From Candidatus Wildermuthbacteria bacterium RIFOXYD1_FULL_50_12 (GTDB lineage Bacteria; Patescibacteriota; Minisyncoccia; Minisyncoccales; UBA10102): DNA of 56,139 bases. Position 1 is the first letter of the stretch; every line of letters starts with the position of its first letter. The translations under genes and the position numbers were made by a program. The notes under the pieces were generated by a model that did no database searches, was not told the origin of the DNA, and was given only the letters and a program-made list of their open reading frames with translations. The DNA is taken from the NCBI GenBank assembly GCA_001825035.1, contig MHUO01000006.1:19444-75582 (forward strand). Reading direction: 5' to 3'. This document shows, piece by piece, positions 39,352 to 47,341 of this stretch.

Positions 39352-39791
39352 GCGAGCCGGGGGAATTTTTTGCCAAGGCCGAATATCTTCCCTGCGTCGC
39401 TGGCGGCCAGCAGCAGCAACGCGAGAGCGTAGATGATGTGCTCGTCTACGATGTAGCTGTGTTCTCCAACGTTGGGGAATTCAAGTATAGGAAGATAGTA
39501 TAAAACCATCATCAGGGCTCCCAAAATTCCCGCCCATCTCACAAACACCCCAAGCAGCAATGCGGCTCCCAGAAGCGTAAGCCCCCACTCGTTTAAGAAA
39601 TTGGTAATGGGAAGCATCTCTGGCGTCGCCAGCCATTGGTAGAAACCGGAAAATGTCTTTGCGTTCTGCAGATAGCCGCCAGCCGACCATGCAGGATTAA
39701 GCACTTTTGTGATGCCCGCGTAAAACAGCAGCCACCCTATCGAGATACGCAGGAGAAACAACAGAAAATCTTTTTTAAGCACTTTTATCAT
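39348..39791 (-). CDS. DoxX family membrane protein
   Basis: A 147-residue four-helix protein. It carries LLRISIGWLLFYAGITKVLN, a typical DoxX start, and LLGAALLLGVFVRWAGILGA. Members occur in thiosulfate:quinone oxidoreductase and in thiol-stress complexes. Its position in a run of Cys-containing membrane proteins suggests redox balance at the membrane, but partners are not proven. Confidence 0.85.
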   Translation of the reverse strand: MIKVLKKDFLLFLLRISIGWLLFYAGITKVLNPAWSAGGYLQNAKTFSGFYQWLATPEMLPITNFLNEWGLTLLGAALLLGVFVRWAGILGALMMVLYYLPILEFPNVGEHSYIVDEHIIYALALLLLAASDAGKIFGLGKKFPRLA

Positions 39792-39831
39792 ATAAGCGTT
39801 ATCTGATGAATTTATTATTATACCCCCTTAA

Positions 39832-40302
39832 TCAATACAACACAAGCATAAGAAAAACAATGCCCCACCAGCCAAAGAAAGAAATGGCAGCCGCAATTCC
39901 AGCTATTTTCGTGAACTTCCGCATTCGTTCCGTGCGTTGGTACCATTCTGAAGCTAACGCTTTAAACTTTGGGGTAACCCACATATTAAGAAATATTCCG
40001 TTGAGAAACACCACAAACACCAATCCCATTTTGAGCTGAAAGACAAAGACGCTCTCCAACCTCCACCTGGGAAGAAAAAGAAGGAGGCCGCTTCCGGAGA
40101 GCATCATAAACCCTATCCATACTTGCAGAGAAAGCAGCGGAGCCACGCGCGCAACGAGAGGAGCGGCTTTTGGATGAAACTTAAGCCACGCGAGAAGAAT
40201 ATCGATTGCCGTTACAGCACCCACTGCCACAATTGCACCTGCTATATGAAAAAACCGAATCCACCGGTCGTAAGCAAAGAGGAAAGAGAAATCGGATTCC
40301 AT
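39832..40302 (-). CDS. Four-helix membrane protein, CopD/DUF2269-like
   Basis: A 156-residue protein with four helices. RWIRFFHIAGAIVAVGAVTA has the early His of CopD-like and DUF2269 proteins, and MWVTPKFKALASEWYQRTER precedes the last helix. Similarity to copper-uptake CopD is only by pattern. It begins 3 nt after the stop of a 36-residue peptide gene, so the two are translated together. Confidence 0.6.
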   Translation of the reverse strand: MESDFSFLFAYDRWIRFFHIAGAIVAVGAVTAIDILLAWLKFHPKAAPLVARVAPLLSLQVWIGFMMLSGSGLLLFLPRWRLESVFVFQLKMGLVFVVFLNGIFLNMWVTPKFKALASEWYQRTERMRKFTKIAGIAAAISFFGWWGIVFLMLVLY

Positions 40303-40305
40303 ACA

Positions 40306-40416
40306 TCAGGCATCGTTATCTTTCCGGGACAGGAATTCCTGCGAAATGGTATGGGCTGCAAAGGCGGCAGCTCCCAAAAATATGAGAATCGCGAATATAA
40401 TAATAAGCCCGTACAT
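40306..40416 (-). CDS. 36-residue membrane peptide
   Basis: ATG at 40414-40416; reads MYGLIIIFAILIFLGAAAFA followed by AHTISQEFLSRKDNDA. One helix and a polar tail. Spacing of 9 nt from the gene before and 3 nt to the gene after supports a real cistron in the run. Function unknown. Confidence 0.55.
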   Translation of the reverse strand: MYGLIIIFAILIFLGAAAFAAHTISQEFLSRKDNDA

Positions 40417-40425
40417 CGCTTGCGT

Positions 40426-40740
40426 CTACAATGCTTCTGTTTGCGGCTTTACGGCCCGTCGTCGAGATTTTCGCTTGGGAAGAAACGCGCCAATAACTCC
40501 GCTAATGAGATCTTTGAAGTCAATCACCCGCCTGCCCTCTTTTTTCACGAAACGGCGCAGGTCTTCTGCGTCCGCAAGAATGCGATCTGCCTCTTCCCGG
40601 AGGCATCTGCTCACGTGGCGCACATCCCGGAGAATCAGAATAAATTGAAAAAGCGCCGCCACAAGCGCCACGGTAATAATCACCACCGCGACAGAAGTAA
40701 TGAAAAAGAAAATATCTTCCCGGACAAGCGTATCTATCAT
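40426..40740 (-). CDS. Single-pass membrane protein with basic tail
   Basis: A 104-residue protein: a helix (ITSVAVVIITVALVAALFQF), a charged coiled-coil-like segment (LREEADRILADAEDLRRFVK) and a basic C-terminus (PKRKSRRRAVKP). The layout resembles DUF948-like proteins. Function unknown. Confidence 0.6.
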   Translation of the reverse strand: MIDTLVREDIFFFITSVAVVIITVALVAALFQFILILRDVRHVSRCLREEADRILADAEDLRRFVKKEGRRVIDFKDLISGVIGAFLPKRKSRRRAVKPQTEAL

Positions 40741-40776
40741 ACTATAATATGCTCAGTATACATCAGGAAGAACGCG

Positions 40777-41670
40777 TTAATCAAATATATACAAAAGATA
40801 CTGGTTGATTGCTTCTTGCCCCAGATCGTAAAAATGCTTGCCTTGCTCATGGAGAAACGCGGCAAGCCGCACCCCCACGAACCGCCAGTGCCACGGCTCA
40901 AAGATATAGTAGGGATTGCCTTCGGGATACGAAAGCACGAATCCGTACTGGTAGGCGTTTTGCGAGAGCCACTCGTAAGCCCTCGTATCTTCAAACCCCA
41001 AAAACACGGCTCCTATTTCCGGCGTCGTAAAATCAGCTGTTGTGCCGAGCTGGTGTTCTGAGTACCCCTGCTCAGCGGAAAATTGGTTCGCTCCCCTGCC
41101 GAATACGACATTATATTGCGAGTTTACTCGTGACTGCTCGTATGCGGAGCGATACGCGCTCACGATCTTTAAATCCACGTTGGCGGAAGCCGCCGTGTTT
41201 ATCATATTCTCCAAATGCGGCTGCACGTCCGCGTGAATAAGCTGCTGGTCGTTTGAGTTATAGAGATATCTCTCCTGAATGGGCGCAAGGTTAGAAGGCA
41301 CGTAGTTCTCGCTCAAAAAATACGTGCGCGAATACTTTTGCAAAAGTTCCCGATCCGTACCTTGCAACTGCTGGAGTATACCAACAACGCCGGTGATTTC
41401 TTCAATCTGCCGGCTGAACGCGTCCATTTTCGCTTGCTCTGAATAGAATGCATCCAAGAGCACGCTATTCTCCTGCTTTGCTGAGGCCAGCTGCTGCTCC
41501 AGCTCTTCAACGCGGCTTTCCGACTCTGCTAATTTCAGGCGGGTTTGCTCAAATTCCGTGCGCACCACCACATAATAATACGCGCCAAACGCAAGTAAGA
41601 GGAGCACTGAAATTGCCGCGATGCCGTTTGAAAGATTTTTCACTTCTTCTCGCGTAAACGCCATAGGCAT
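40777..41670 (-). CDS. M15-family D-Ala-D-Ala carboxypeptidase (VanY-like)
   Basis: A 297-residue exported peptidase that trims peptidoglycan stem peptides. An anchor helix (16-36) and coiled coil (40-80) precede the catalytic domain. Zinc ligands are in SEHQLGTTADF (His and Asp) and EPWHWRFVG (His), with the catalytic Glu two residues before it. The LKIVSAYRS motif of VanY/DdcY enzymes is present. The start at 41668-41670 or the Met two codons later are both possible. Confidence 0.93.
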   Translation of the reverse strand: MPMAFTREEVKNLSNGIAAISVLLLLAFGAYYYVVVRTEFEQTRLKLAESESRVEELEQQLASAKQENSVLLDAFYSEQAKMDAFSRQIEEITGVVGILQQLQGTDRELLQKYSRTYFLSENYVPSNLAPIQERYLYNSNDQQLIHADVQPHLENMINTAASANVDLKIVSAYRSAYEQSRVNSQYNVVFGRGANQFSAEQGYSEHQLGTTADFTTPEIGAVFLGFEDTRAYEWLSQNAYQYGFVLSYPEGNPYYIFEPWHWRFVGVRLAAFLHEQGKHFYDLGQEAINQYLLYIFD

Positions 41671-41714
41671 AGTGTATCACACCTGCCGACTTCCTGCCAA
41701 AAGGGACGAGAAGG

Positions 41715-42188
41715 CTAAGAATTCAACTGCCAGATTGCGAGATTAAGATACGCGGCAAATCCCGCCCAAAGGATATACGGCACCAGCAAGTACGCGGCCG
41801 CCCTGCTCACGTTCCAAAATTGCCACACGGTCGCCAAAATCGCAAGAAACAGTGCGGCAATTCCCACAAGCCCAAGCAACGGTTCTCTCAGGCCAAAAAA
41901 TAGGTACGACCACAAAACGTTCAGTGTCAACTGAAAGAAAAACACACCGAGCGTCGCGCATTGGCATTCTTCTTTCGTCCGCTTTCTCCACACAAGATAC
42001 AGAGAAATGCCCATCAAGGTATAGAGCACAAACCACACCGGACCAAACACCCAACCGGGCGGAGTCAAAGCGGACTTGGCAAGCTGTTCATACCATCCGG
42101 GGATAGCGGGCGCCGTAAAAACGGAGCCGATAAGCCCCGCGCTCTGGCACACTCCAATCGCAAAAACAAGTTTCAGAATTTCCTTCAT
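41715..42188 (-). CDS. TspO/MBR family protein
   Basis: A 157-residue five-helix membrane protein from the ATG at 42186-42188 (MKEILKLVFAIGVCQSAGLI). Motifs: WYEQLAKSALTPPGWVFGPVW and the end PYILWAGFAAYLNLAIWQLN. TspO proteins bind porphyrins and are tied to stress and tetrapyrrole turnover. A longer frame upstream runs through a large hairpin and is not supported. Tetrapyrrole binding may touch cobalamin or heme scavenging, but that is speculation. Confidence 0.93.
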   Translation of the reverse strand: MKEILKLVFAIGVCQSAGLIGSVFTAPAIPGWYEQLAKSALTPPGWVFGPVWFVLYTLMGISLYLVWRKRTKEECQCATLGVFFFQLTLNVLWSYLFFGLREPLLGLVGIAALFLAILATVWQFWNVSRAAAYLLVPYILWAGFAAYLNLAIWQLNS

Positions 42189-42227
42189 TGCCGTATTGTA
42201 CCACTTTTCGATTCTGGCCAGCACAAA

Positions 42228-42281
42228 GCCCCGCGGACCTCGCAGAACCAAGCCATGCTTGATCGCGAGGTAACGCGGGGC
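42228..42281. repeat. 54-base hairpin between protease gene and tspO
   Basis: Nested arms pair as GCCCCGCG/CGCGGGGC, CCTCGC/GCGAGG and AAGC/GCTT. It lies 16 nt past the protease stop. The minus strand continues CTTTGTG, a weak U-run, so it could end the protease transcript; its size and GC content also suit a mobile palindromic element. Confidence 0.65.
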
Positions 42282-42296
42282 GGGCTAACAAAGTCG

Positions 42297-43451
42297 CTAT
42301 GGTATCGAAGCGGTGGAAAGGATTTTTTGTATCGTGGCCGAGGACACTGCAAAGCCAAGTCCTTCGGCCGTCTTCCAAGATGCAATGCCAGCAACCTTCC
42401 CATCGAGAGTGAGGACCGGTCCCCCTGAGTTCCCGCTGTTAATTGGGGCGTCGAGTTGCAGCAAGTTTGTGCAACGGCGACAGAAAGCCCAAGGATCCAA
42501 GCTTAAATTGTTGCGGCTTAACCCGCTGATAATTCCTTTGGATATGCTTCGCTCATAACCAAGCGGGTGGCCGATGACCAAAATATCTTGACCCCTGCGG
42601 AGATCTGACGGCTCCGCAAGGAGTAACGGTTCTGCCTCGAGTGGCCGCTCAAGCCATACGAGAGCGAAATCCTGGTCTTGATTTTCCAGAACAACCTTCC
42701 CTCTGACGACTTGACCCTCTAACGTTCTAACCGAGACGTCGCCCGCGGCGGCGTGGTAAACAGTAATGATATACCGACGCTCCGCGCCGTAGAGGAAGCC
42801 AGCTCCCATAGTTCCTGCGCCAAAGACCGTAACGACACTCGGCACAGTTTTAGCATAGAGATCACTCGCCCCCTCAAGGATCTGCTGGGTTAGCGCGCCG
42901 AGCCGTCGATTGGTCTCGCCGAGATTCTCCTGCGTCCGCTGCATCTCGCCGCGAACCTCCCGAAGATTCTCGGCATTCTCCTCCCCGAACCCATCCATGC
43001 GCTTGGCGAGCACGGACATTCTACGCTCCAAGTTATCATCGCGCTGATTACTATTCCGTGCCATCTGCTCCAGTCCCGCATCTTGCGAAGCAACCGCTCT
43101 CTGCAAGTCCAGAGCTAAGAGAGCCAAATCTGCCTTGGGCTTTTGGTTCTCCTGCTCGAGATGCAGGTTTTCTTTGCGGAGTTCCAGAATCTCTCCGCGG
43201 AGAACGTTCTCCGCGTTCGTGAGTCGCGTCTCGGTTTGGCGCCACAGCGCCGCCGTCGCGCGGTCTTGTCCCTCGTCTCTCGAAACCACGGTGTCCGAGA
43301 GTGAGGAAAGCTCCTGACGAAGCTCCAAGTTCTGCTGACGGAGTTCCTGGAACTTGTCGCGGAGCGTCAGTCCCGCTCTGCTCACCACTCCGAGAATGAG
43401 AACTACCACCACAACCAGAGCCACCAAGACCGCCTTCCTTTGAAAGAACAT
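42297..43451 (-). CDS. Membrane-anchored trypsin-like (HtrA-like) serine protease
   Basis: About 384 residues from the ATG at 43449-43451, with AGGAGGGG 5-12 nt upstream. The anchor is VLVALVVVVVLILGVVSRAG, then a coiled coil of about 150 residues. The protease domain has the triad: His in YIITVYHAAAGD, Asp in NQDQDFALVWLE and Ser in NSGNSGGPVLTLDG. No PDZ domain follows. The His context (VYHAA) differs from the common TAxH. Transcribed from its own consensus-like promoter. Probably degrades or trims proteins outside the membrane. Confidence 0.9.
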   Translation of the reverse strand: MFFQRKAVLVALVVVVVLILGVVSRAGLTLRDKFQELRQQNLELRQELSSLSDTVVSRDEGQDRATAALWRQTETRLTNAENVLRGEILELRKENLHLEQENQKPKADLALLALDLQRAVASQDAGLEQMARNSNQRDDNLERRMSVLAKRMDGFGEENAENLREVRGEMQRTQENLGETNRRLGALTQQILEGASDLYAKTVPSVVTVFGAGTMGAGFLYGAERRYIITVYHAAAGDVSVRTLEGQVVRGKVVLENQDQDFALVWLERPLEAEPLLLAEPSDLRRGQDILVIGHPLGYERSISKGIISGLSRNNLSLDPWAFCRRCTNLLQLDAPINSGNSGGPVLTLDGKVAGIASWKTAEGLGFAVSSATIQKILSTASIP

Positions 43452-43482
43452 CTGACCCCTCCTCTTAAGAGATCGCACCTGC

Positions 43483-43511
43483 CTTGTACAACAAAAAAGC
43501 CCCTCTGTCAA
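43483..43511 (-). promoter_or_regulatory. Promoter of the anchored serine protease
   Basis: TTGACA (43506-43511), 17 nt and TACAAG (43483-43488) on the minus strand. The leader of about 25 nt contains the palindrome CTCTTAAGAG beside a strong Shine-Dalgarno sequence. Confidence 0.75.
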
Positions 43512-43551
43512 CGAGAAAAGAGTATACGCGCAAACTGGCGCGCTTCTCCCC

Positions 43552-44280
43552 TCACGGACGCACGACCATGCGCGAGATGAGTTCAAACGCTTCTTGCGCG
43601 TTGTCCACCAAGTGGTAAATCTCCAAATCCTGCTTGCCCACCGCTCCCCGTCTGGTATAGAGTTCGTGTTCAATCCACAAGAGCAAAGGAGTCCAGTATT
43701 CTCTGTCCACGAGAATAATGGGAATGGGCTTTATCTTTTTTGTCTGCACAAGCGTGACAAGTTCAAACATTTCGTCCAGCGTGCCAAATCCCCCCGGGAA
43801 AAAAATATACACGTCCGAGGCAAAGGCGAGCATCACTTTGCGAATAAAAAAGTAGTACAGAGCGACCGATTCTTTCACGTACGGATTCGTCTGCTGTTCG
43901 CGGGGCAATTGAATATTTATGGCCGCCGACCTCCCACCCGCCTCCACGGCTCCCTTGTTTGCCGCCTCCATAATGCCCGGCCCCCCGCCCGTAATAACGG
44001 CAAATCCGTCTTTGGCGAGCAGAGAGGCAAGCAGAACCGCTTCTTTATACATCCGGTCGCTCGGCTTTGCGCGGGAACTCCCGAACACGCTGACGGCCAA
44101 ACCAAAATCGCGCAGAAAATGAAACCCGCGCTGGAACTCTTCTACGATCTTTTGCATGCGTTCATGCTCAATGCCTTCCGGCACTGCCTCCAGCGCCTCT
44201 TCAATGCGCGGACCCGTAAAGCAAATCTGATTTGATTTACGCTTGAGCTGCGGTTTCTTTTTTTGGTTTTGGCTTGACAT
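43552..44280 (-). CDS. LOG-family nucleotide phosphoribohydrolase
   Basis: A 242-residue Rossmann-type protein with the LOG motifs VITGGGPGIMEAANKGA and PGGFGTLDEMFE. Such enzymes cleave cytokinin-like or other nucleoside 5-prime monophosphates; they were once called lysine decarboxylases. A basic, disordered first 20 residues is unusual. The start lies within the end of the bactofilin-like gene (44-nt overlap). Confidence 0.9.
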   Translation of the reverse strand: MSSQNQKKKPQLKRKSNQICFTGPRIEEALEAVPEGIEHERMQKIVEEFQRGFHFLRDFGLAVSVFGSSRAKPSDRMYKEAVLLASLLAKDGFAVITGGGPGIMEAANKGAVEAGGRSAAINIQLPREQQTNPYVKESVALYYFFIRKVMLAFASDVYIFFPGGFGTLDEMFELVTLVQTKKIKPIPIILVDREYWTPLLLWIEHELYTRRGAVGKQDLEIYHLVDNAQEAFELISRMVVRP

Positions 44281-45319
44281 AGATTTCTTTTACCGTTTCT
44301 GCCGCGGCCCCCAATCCAAAAAGCATGGCTCCAAACGACACAAGCCATCCTACCACAGGAATAAGAATGAGCAAAGAATAGACAGCGAGGCCGAGCACGA
44401 ATGCCAGCCCCTGCCTCTCTTCTCTATTCTTACGGACAGAGAACCGGTCCAACAAAAATTGCCCGAGAAAGAGCATCACAAAGATCCTCGAAGTGTACAG
44501 CAGAAGCGAAGACACGAACAACAGCAAAAAGCCGAGCGGAATGCCCACAATGGTAATAATCAAAATGCCAAACAGCAGAGGAATAAACAGTAAAGCAGTG
44601 ATCCCCGTGGTAAGCGAGCGCCATTTGGCAGCTTGAAGTGTGTGAACCGTGGCCCGCGAAAAGCCGGGGAAAAACCGAATGAGCAGAAAGCCGAGCAAAA
44701 GCGTGGTGAAAAAGCTTGAAAGGCCGAGAACCGGTTTCACCCAGCGCGTTGCGGGCTCTATGATTTTGCCAACTCTGCCCGTAAGTTGCTGGGGCGATTT
44801 TCGCTCCTGCACACCGAGCACCACAGCTCCTTCATCAATCTGCGCCTCTTTGTTGCTCCAATAGGTAAAATCGCCTTCAATGCGCGCTCTCCCAGTGAGG
44901 CCGATATTCTCTACCGCGGCCTCCACGTCGCCCGCTACGACGTTTGCGAGCGTGAAGTTTCTTCCAGCGACGCGCACCTCTTTGCCAACGGGCGAGGAAA
45001 GAAACACATTCGCTCCTCCAATAACCACCCCGCCCTGCACCCGCGCCTCATCCGTGAACGTTACATTCACACCAGCTATCGTGGCGTTCCGCCCAATGGT
45101 GCCAGACACTACCACTTCTCCTCCGGCCGCGCGCACGTTTTGCGTAACTTCTCCTGCAATATGCACAACGCCGCCGAGCGCGAGCAGATCGCCCTCCACG
45201 CGGCCGTCAATGAAAACCTGTCCACCAACCGCGTACACATCGCCCAGCACAGTGCCGGAAATTCTTACCACTTCGGCTACGGCGCCGTAATCCTGATCCA
45301 CCACCTCGCCTTCCGCCAC
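44237..45319 (-). CDS. Bactofilin-like polymer domain plus membrane domain
   Basis: A 360-residue frame starting GTG at 45317-45319. The first 160 residues are a right-handed beta-helix of the bactofilin/polymer-forming kind (ISGTVLGDVYAVGGQVFIDG, VEGDLLALGGVVHIAGEVTQ). The rest has about four to five helices (FFTTLLLGFLLIRFFPGFS, GILIITIVGIPLGFLLLF). Relatives carry a signal peptide; here one exists in another frame directly upstream (45319-45426), sharing one base with this GTG. A frameshift is therefore likely, and this frame may be translated only weakly or by coupling. Confidence 0.82.
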   Translation of the reverse strand: MAEGEVVDQDYGAVAEVVRISGTVLGDVYAVGGQVFIDGRVEGDLLALGGVVHIAGEVTQNVRAAGGEVVVSGTIGRNATIAGVNVTFTDEARVQGGVVIGGANVFLSSPVGKEVRVAGRNFTLANVVAGDVEAAVENIGLTGRARIEGDFTYWSNKEAQIDEGAVVLGVQERKSPQQLTGRVGKIIEPATRWVKPVLGLSSFFTTLLLGFLLIRFFPGFSRATVHTLQAAKWRSLTTGITALLFIPLLFGILIITIVGIPLGFLLLFVSSLLLYTSRIFVMLFLGQFLLDRFSVRKNREERQGLAFVLGLAVYSLLILIPVVGWLVSFGAMLFGLGAAAETVKEIYVKPKPKKETAAQA

Positions 45320-45426
45320 TATCTTCCAGCCCCGCTCTCTCCTTGCGCCCCAATCCAGTCCGGCGCGAAAAACACAAAAAATCCCGCCGCCGCGCTCACC
45401 AGCACAAAAACAGCGACAAACTTCAT
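45319..45426 (-). CDS. Signal-peptide fragment of the bactofilin-like gene
   Basis: ATG at 45424-45426 reads a clear signal peptide, MKFVAVFVLVSAAAGFFVFF, then APDWIGAQGESGAGR and TAG. The stop overlaps the GTG of the next frame by one base. Adding one base (or removing two) near 45322 would join SGAGK to IVAEGEVVDQDYG and give an ordinary exported beta-helix protein. Confidence 0.7.
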   Translation of the reverse strand: MKFVAVFVLVSAAAGFFVFFAPDWIGAQGESGAGR

Positions 45427-45443
45427 AGAATAGGACTATGTAT

Positions 45444-45578
45444 TTAAGATTTTGGGGTGAGGTGCTCTGCGCGCTTTGCCAAATGCTGGTTGCGCACCAC
45501 TTTGCGAGCGATAAAAGAAGAGGGCGTGCGATACGCCGGCCTTCCCTTTTTATTCCCCACCTTCGCGTAATTTTTCAT
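45444..45578 (-). CDS. Possible 44-residue basic peptide
   Basis: ATG at 45576-45578; reads MKNYAKVGNKKGRPAYRTPS then SSFIARKVVRNQHLAKRAEH to a TAA at 45444-45446. It is strongly basic, like small ribosome- or nucleic-acid-binding proteins, but no family is recognised and the Shine-Dalgarno is weak. A GC hairpin lies within it, so the region may instead be a non-coding terminator region. Confidence 0.3.
   Translation of the reverse strand: MKNYAKVGNKKGRPAYRTPSSFIARKVVRNQHLAKRAEHLTPKS
45517..45551. terminator. Possible bidirectional terminator
   Basis: GAAG and GGCGT pair with ACGCC and CTTC around GCGAT. Both sides are followed by T-rich sequence (CCCTTTTTATT on plus, TTCTTTTATC on minus). 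It would end the SIMPL gene transcript. It conflicts with the possible 44-residue peptide. Confidence 0.45.
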
Positions 45579-45695
45579 CCCGTACGAAGCAGATCGCGAT
45601 CAGCGCGATTCTGCGAGTTATTGTTGTTTATCATCGCCTGATTATCTATTGGATACTACTATCCCCCAAGAAGCGATCGCGGCTTCGTACGGGAT
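45577..45695. repeat. 14-bp inverted repeats around 91 bases
   Basis: ATCCCGTACGAAGC (45577-45590) and its exact complement (45682-45695) bracket 91 bases between the SIMPL and bactofilin-like genes. A further CGCGATC match lies just inside each arm, offset by a few bases. There is no transposase. It may be a small mobile element, a stem of a structured RNA, or an attachment-like site. Confidence 0.55.
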
Positions 45696-45704
45696 TCATA
45701 CCGC

Positions 45705-46493
45705 CTACCTAATTTCGTAAGTGAGCGTTACGGAGATCTTCACGTCTTGGGAGCCGGGTTCTATAGTTGGAACGGGCGCCGGGGCAGGAGTGGTTCCACC
45801 CAAACCCAAATCGGCCCGTTCGTATACCGGATAATAGGGATAAGACTCGCCTTCCTGCAGAGAAATAAGACGGCCGAGTCGGAAACCACCCGCCCTTGCC
45901 ATCGCCCTCGCCTTTTCCTGCGCCTTCTGAATGGCTTGGCTGCGGGCTTCCTGCTGCACCGCTTCAGGATCGTCAACGGTAAAGAAGAGCTGAGACACCG
46001 AATTTGCTCCCTGTTCCACGACACCCGACAAGAGCGCGCCGACTTTGGAAAAGTCGCGCGCTTTCACCTGCACGGTTTGCCGAATCGCGTACCCAACGAT
46101 TTCGGAGGGCGGACACGCGACCGCCTCTCCTCCGAGGGACCGAGGGCAGGAAAACGACTGATAGCGCGGCTCAAGCGAAAATTGTTGGGTCTTTATATCC
46201 TTGTCTTCCACGCCCTGCTTCTTGAGGAAAGCGATGGCGCTGTTTACTTTTTCCACGTTTTGCGTTTGCAAGGTCGCGATATTCATGCCGCCCTGCGTAA
46301 TCACGCTAAAACTAAACTGGGCGATATCCGGAATCGCCACTGCCTCTCCTTCCGCAGAAACCGAAAATGTTCGGTAAGCTCCCGGCCCCACCGATTTTGA
46401 ATATGCAGATACATATACCAATGTGGCGTAGGCGAAGAACGCAACGCCCACAATCACGGCCACTCCGATGAGATCTTTGAAACGACTGTTCAT
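45705..46493 (-). CDS. SIMPL (DUF541) domain protein
   Basis: A 262-residue exported or anchored protein. A first helix (VAVIVGVAFFAYATLVYVSA) is followed by the SIMPL domain: FSVSAEGEAVAIPDIAQFSF, SAIAFLKKQGVEDKDIKTQQ and KAQEKARAMARAGGFRLG. SIMPL proteins are periplasmic or surface proteins with unclear roles, some linked to oxidative stress. An insertion with two Cys (FSCPRSLGGEAVACPPSE) is unusual and could form a disulfide. Confidence 0.88.
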   Translation of the reverse strand: MNSRFKDLIGVAVIVGVAFFAYATLVYVSAYSKSVGPGAYRTFSVSAEGEAVAIPDIAQFSFSVITQGGMNIATLQTQNVEKVNSAIAFLKKQGVEDKDIKTQQFSLEPRYQSFSCPRSLGGEAVACPPSEIVGYAIRQTVQVKARDFSKVGALLSGVVEQGANSVSQLFFTVDDPEAVQQEARSQAIQKAQEKARAMARAGGFRLGRLISLQEGESYPYYPVYERADLGLGGTTPAPAPVPTIEPGSQDVKISVTLTYEIR

Positions 46494-46526
46494 AGAATGA
46501 ATACATTATGTTTATTATGCACTTTC

Positions 46527-46555
46527 ATTATAACTGAAGAGCGGCCGTTGAGCAA
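46527..46555 (-). promoter_or_regulatory. Promoter of the SIMPL gene
   Basis: TTGCTC (46550-46555), 17 nt and TATAAT (46527-46532) on the minus strand, in the gap after the ZIP gene. The leader would be about 25-30 nt. Confidence 0.6.
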
Positions 46556-46560
46556 AATTC

Positions 46561-47304
46561 CTATTCAAGAAAGGCAAACAGCCACATGACGACCAAACCG
46601 CCAAAGAACACGAGGAAGAGAGCAACGGTTTTTGCGGGGTCGCGCTCTTTTCTGAATTCCGGAACAAAATCAGAAGCCCCGATGTAGAGAAAAATTCCGA
46701 CGGCAAAAAGCAGGACGAACGGAATCCACTGGATGAACAGATCTTGAACCAAGAACCCCGCAATCACTCCCAAAAGTATGGAGGTTGCGGAAAGAAAGTT
46801 CAAAATAAGCGCCCGCGTCCTGGAAAATCCGGCGTACAGCAAAACGCCAAACTCAGCTATTTCCTCCGGGATTTCGTGCAGAGCTATTGCCGCTGCCGTG
46901 ATAAATCCTAACTTTGCGTCCACCAGAAAAGCGGCCACGAGAATAATGCCGTCAATGAAATTGTGCACGAAATCTCCCGCCAAACTCAAAATACCCAGTT
47001 CTTGCGGATTGTGTCCGGTATCGCGCTCGGTGGCGTGATGAAGGTGAAGGAGTTTTTCGCCCGCGTAAAGCAACGCAAAGCCGATTATTGGGAACAAAAA
47101 CGCGCTCTCAGGAAGTTCTTCTTCCAGTGCTTCCGGAAGAAAGTGCAAAAACGCGGTTCCCAAGAGAGTTGCCGCTGCCAAGGCGACCAAAAAAATGGTG
47201 AGGTTGCGCAGAAAGCGATCCCTCGTAAGCAAAAGCAGGGCGCCGGAAAACGAAAGCGCGCTTATAAACGCGGCGCTCGCTATGGTATAGAGAAATACAT
47301 TCAT
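46561..47304 (-). CDS. ZIP-family metal transporter
   Basis: A 247-residue eight-helix transporter for Zn2+ or related divalent ions. Helix 4 has HNFIDGIILVAAF and helix 5 HEIPEEIAEFGVLLYAG, the two metal-binding signatures of the family. A His-containing loop (LLHLHHATERDTGHN) follows helix 3. The direction is usually into the cytosol. It stands as a likely single gene between the aldolase and SIMPL. Confidence 0.93.
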   Translation of the reverse strand: MNVFLYTIASAAFISALSFSGALLLLTRDRFLRNLTIFLVALAAATLLGTAFLHFLPEALEEELPESAFLFPIIGFALLYAGEKLLHLHHATERDTGHNPQELGILSLAGDFVHNFIDGIILVAAFLVDAKLGFITAAAIALHEIPEEIAEFGVLLYAGFSRTRALILNFLSATSILLGVIAGFLVQDLFIQWIPFVLLFAVGIFLYIGASDFVPEFRKERDPAKTVALFLVFFGGLVVMWLFAFLE

Positions 47305-47341
47305 ACGTTGAATATCCTACGCTTGTTATTTGCCACAATTG

